Below are positions 4,710 through 5,035 of a stretch of DNA of 5,035 nt, piece by piece. Origin of the DNA: Candidatus Eiseniibacteriota bacterium (GTDB lineage: Bacteria > Eisenbacteria > RBG-16-71-46); NCBI GenBank assembly GCA_005893365.1, contig VBPB01000254.1, positions 1 to 5,035 of the forward strand. The letters are read 5' to 3'. The notes beneath the pieces were generated by a model. That model was given only the letters and a program-made list of their open reading frames with translations, had not been told where the DNA came from and made no database searches. The stretch's first letter is position 1; the number at the start of each line of letters is the position of its first letter. The position numbers and the translations under genes were made by a program.

Positions 4710-5035
4710 GCCGCCACAGCGAACAGATGCTGGACCTCTGCGCGGGCTACGTGCTCGGCGTCCTGGACGACGCGGAGCAGCGCGTGCTCGAGCAGCATCT
4801 GGCCGAGGGCTGCCCCGACTGCGAGGCCGAGCTGGAGCGGCTCGGGGAGGGCGTCGTGCTGCTGGCCGCCTCGGCGCCTCCGATCGCTCCGCCCGCCCGC
4901 CTCGCACCCCGCGTGCTCGAACTCGTGCGGCGCGAGGGGCGCGCGGGCGGTCGCGAGGCGCGGGCCGGGGACGGCACGGCGCCGAGCGGCGGGCGGGTCA
5001 TCCCGATGCCGGTGCGCCGGCGCTCGTCGACCGCG
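4706..5035 (+). CDS. Anti-sigma factor with zinc-finger N-terminus, 3' truncated by the window
   Basis: The first 110 codons are visible and the frame remains open at the right edge. The N-terminus MSRHSEQMLDLCAGYVLGVL followed by DDAEQRVLEQHLAEGCPDCEAELERL is typical of anti-sigma domains that wrap around ECF sigma factors. H31, C36 and C39 form an H-x4-C-x2-C motif, one residue longer than the usual H-x3-C-x2-C. H4 or C12 could be the fourth metal ligand. Residues 56-110 are Pro/Arg/Gly-rich, as expected for a linker before a transmembrane helix. That helix and any RskA-type sensor domain would lie beyond the window, so membrane location is inferred. Start choice is firm: AGGAGG ribosome site, and ATG overlapping the sigma stop codon. 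Its role would be to bind and inhibit the sigma factor just upstream. Confidence 0.85.
   Translation, partial: MSRHSEQMLDLCAGYVLGVLDDAEQRVLEQHLAEGCPDCEAELERLGEGVVLLAASAPPIAPPARLAPRVLELVRREGRAGGREARAGDGTAPSGGRVIPMPVRRRSSTA

Overview
This is a high-GC bacterial window with five protein-coding regions and no RNA gene, insertion sequence or CRISPR array that I can support. The only lineage clue is the large secreted protein. It combines a DUF4331 domain with a C-terminal FlgD-Ig-like / type IX secretion (T9SS)-style sorting domain. That architecture and the very high GC suggest an uncultured lineage of the Candidatus Eisenbacteria / Gemmatimonadota / FCB-like kind. This is an inference from composition and domain style, not a marker-gene placement.

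Left part (1-1904, all + strand). The window opens inside the 3' end of a membrane protein gene, whose last codons look frameshifted at a run of seven G. Two complete membrane protein genes of unknown function follow. The first (465-1025) has four predicted membrane segments and a Met/His-rich loop. The second (1127-1822) has five or six. Each is closed by a copy of the same 40-nt GC-rich hairpin element (1045-1084 and 1828-1867). The two hairpins keep their pairing through a compensatory base-pair change.

Middle part (1905-3683, - strand). A 592-residue secreted protein converges on the second membrane protein gene. In order it has a signal peptide, a DUF4331 body, a short His/Asp-rich linker encoded by simple trinucleotide repeats, and the sorting domain.

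Right part (3684-5035). A 507-bp gene-free region separates the DUF4331 gene from a divergent two-gene operon. That operon encodes an ECF sigma factor (SigK-like) and, through an ATGA overlap, the N-terminal half of a zinc-finger anti-sigma factor that runs off the window. The intergenic region holds a small hairpin, two AT-rich islands and a cluster of CCATCC-like direct repeats just upstream of the sigma gene. A plausible but unproven reading is an envelope-responsive sigma/anti-sigma switch that may control itself and possibly the divergent secreted protein.

I did not find a clearly new biological system. The best leads are the covarying twin hairpins, the intergenic repeat cluster with the head-to-head sigma/DUF4331 layout, and the probable frameshift at the left edge.
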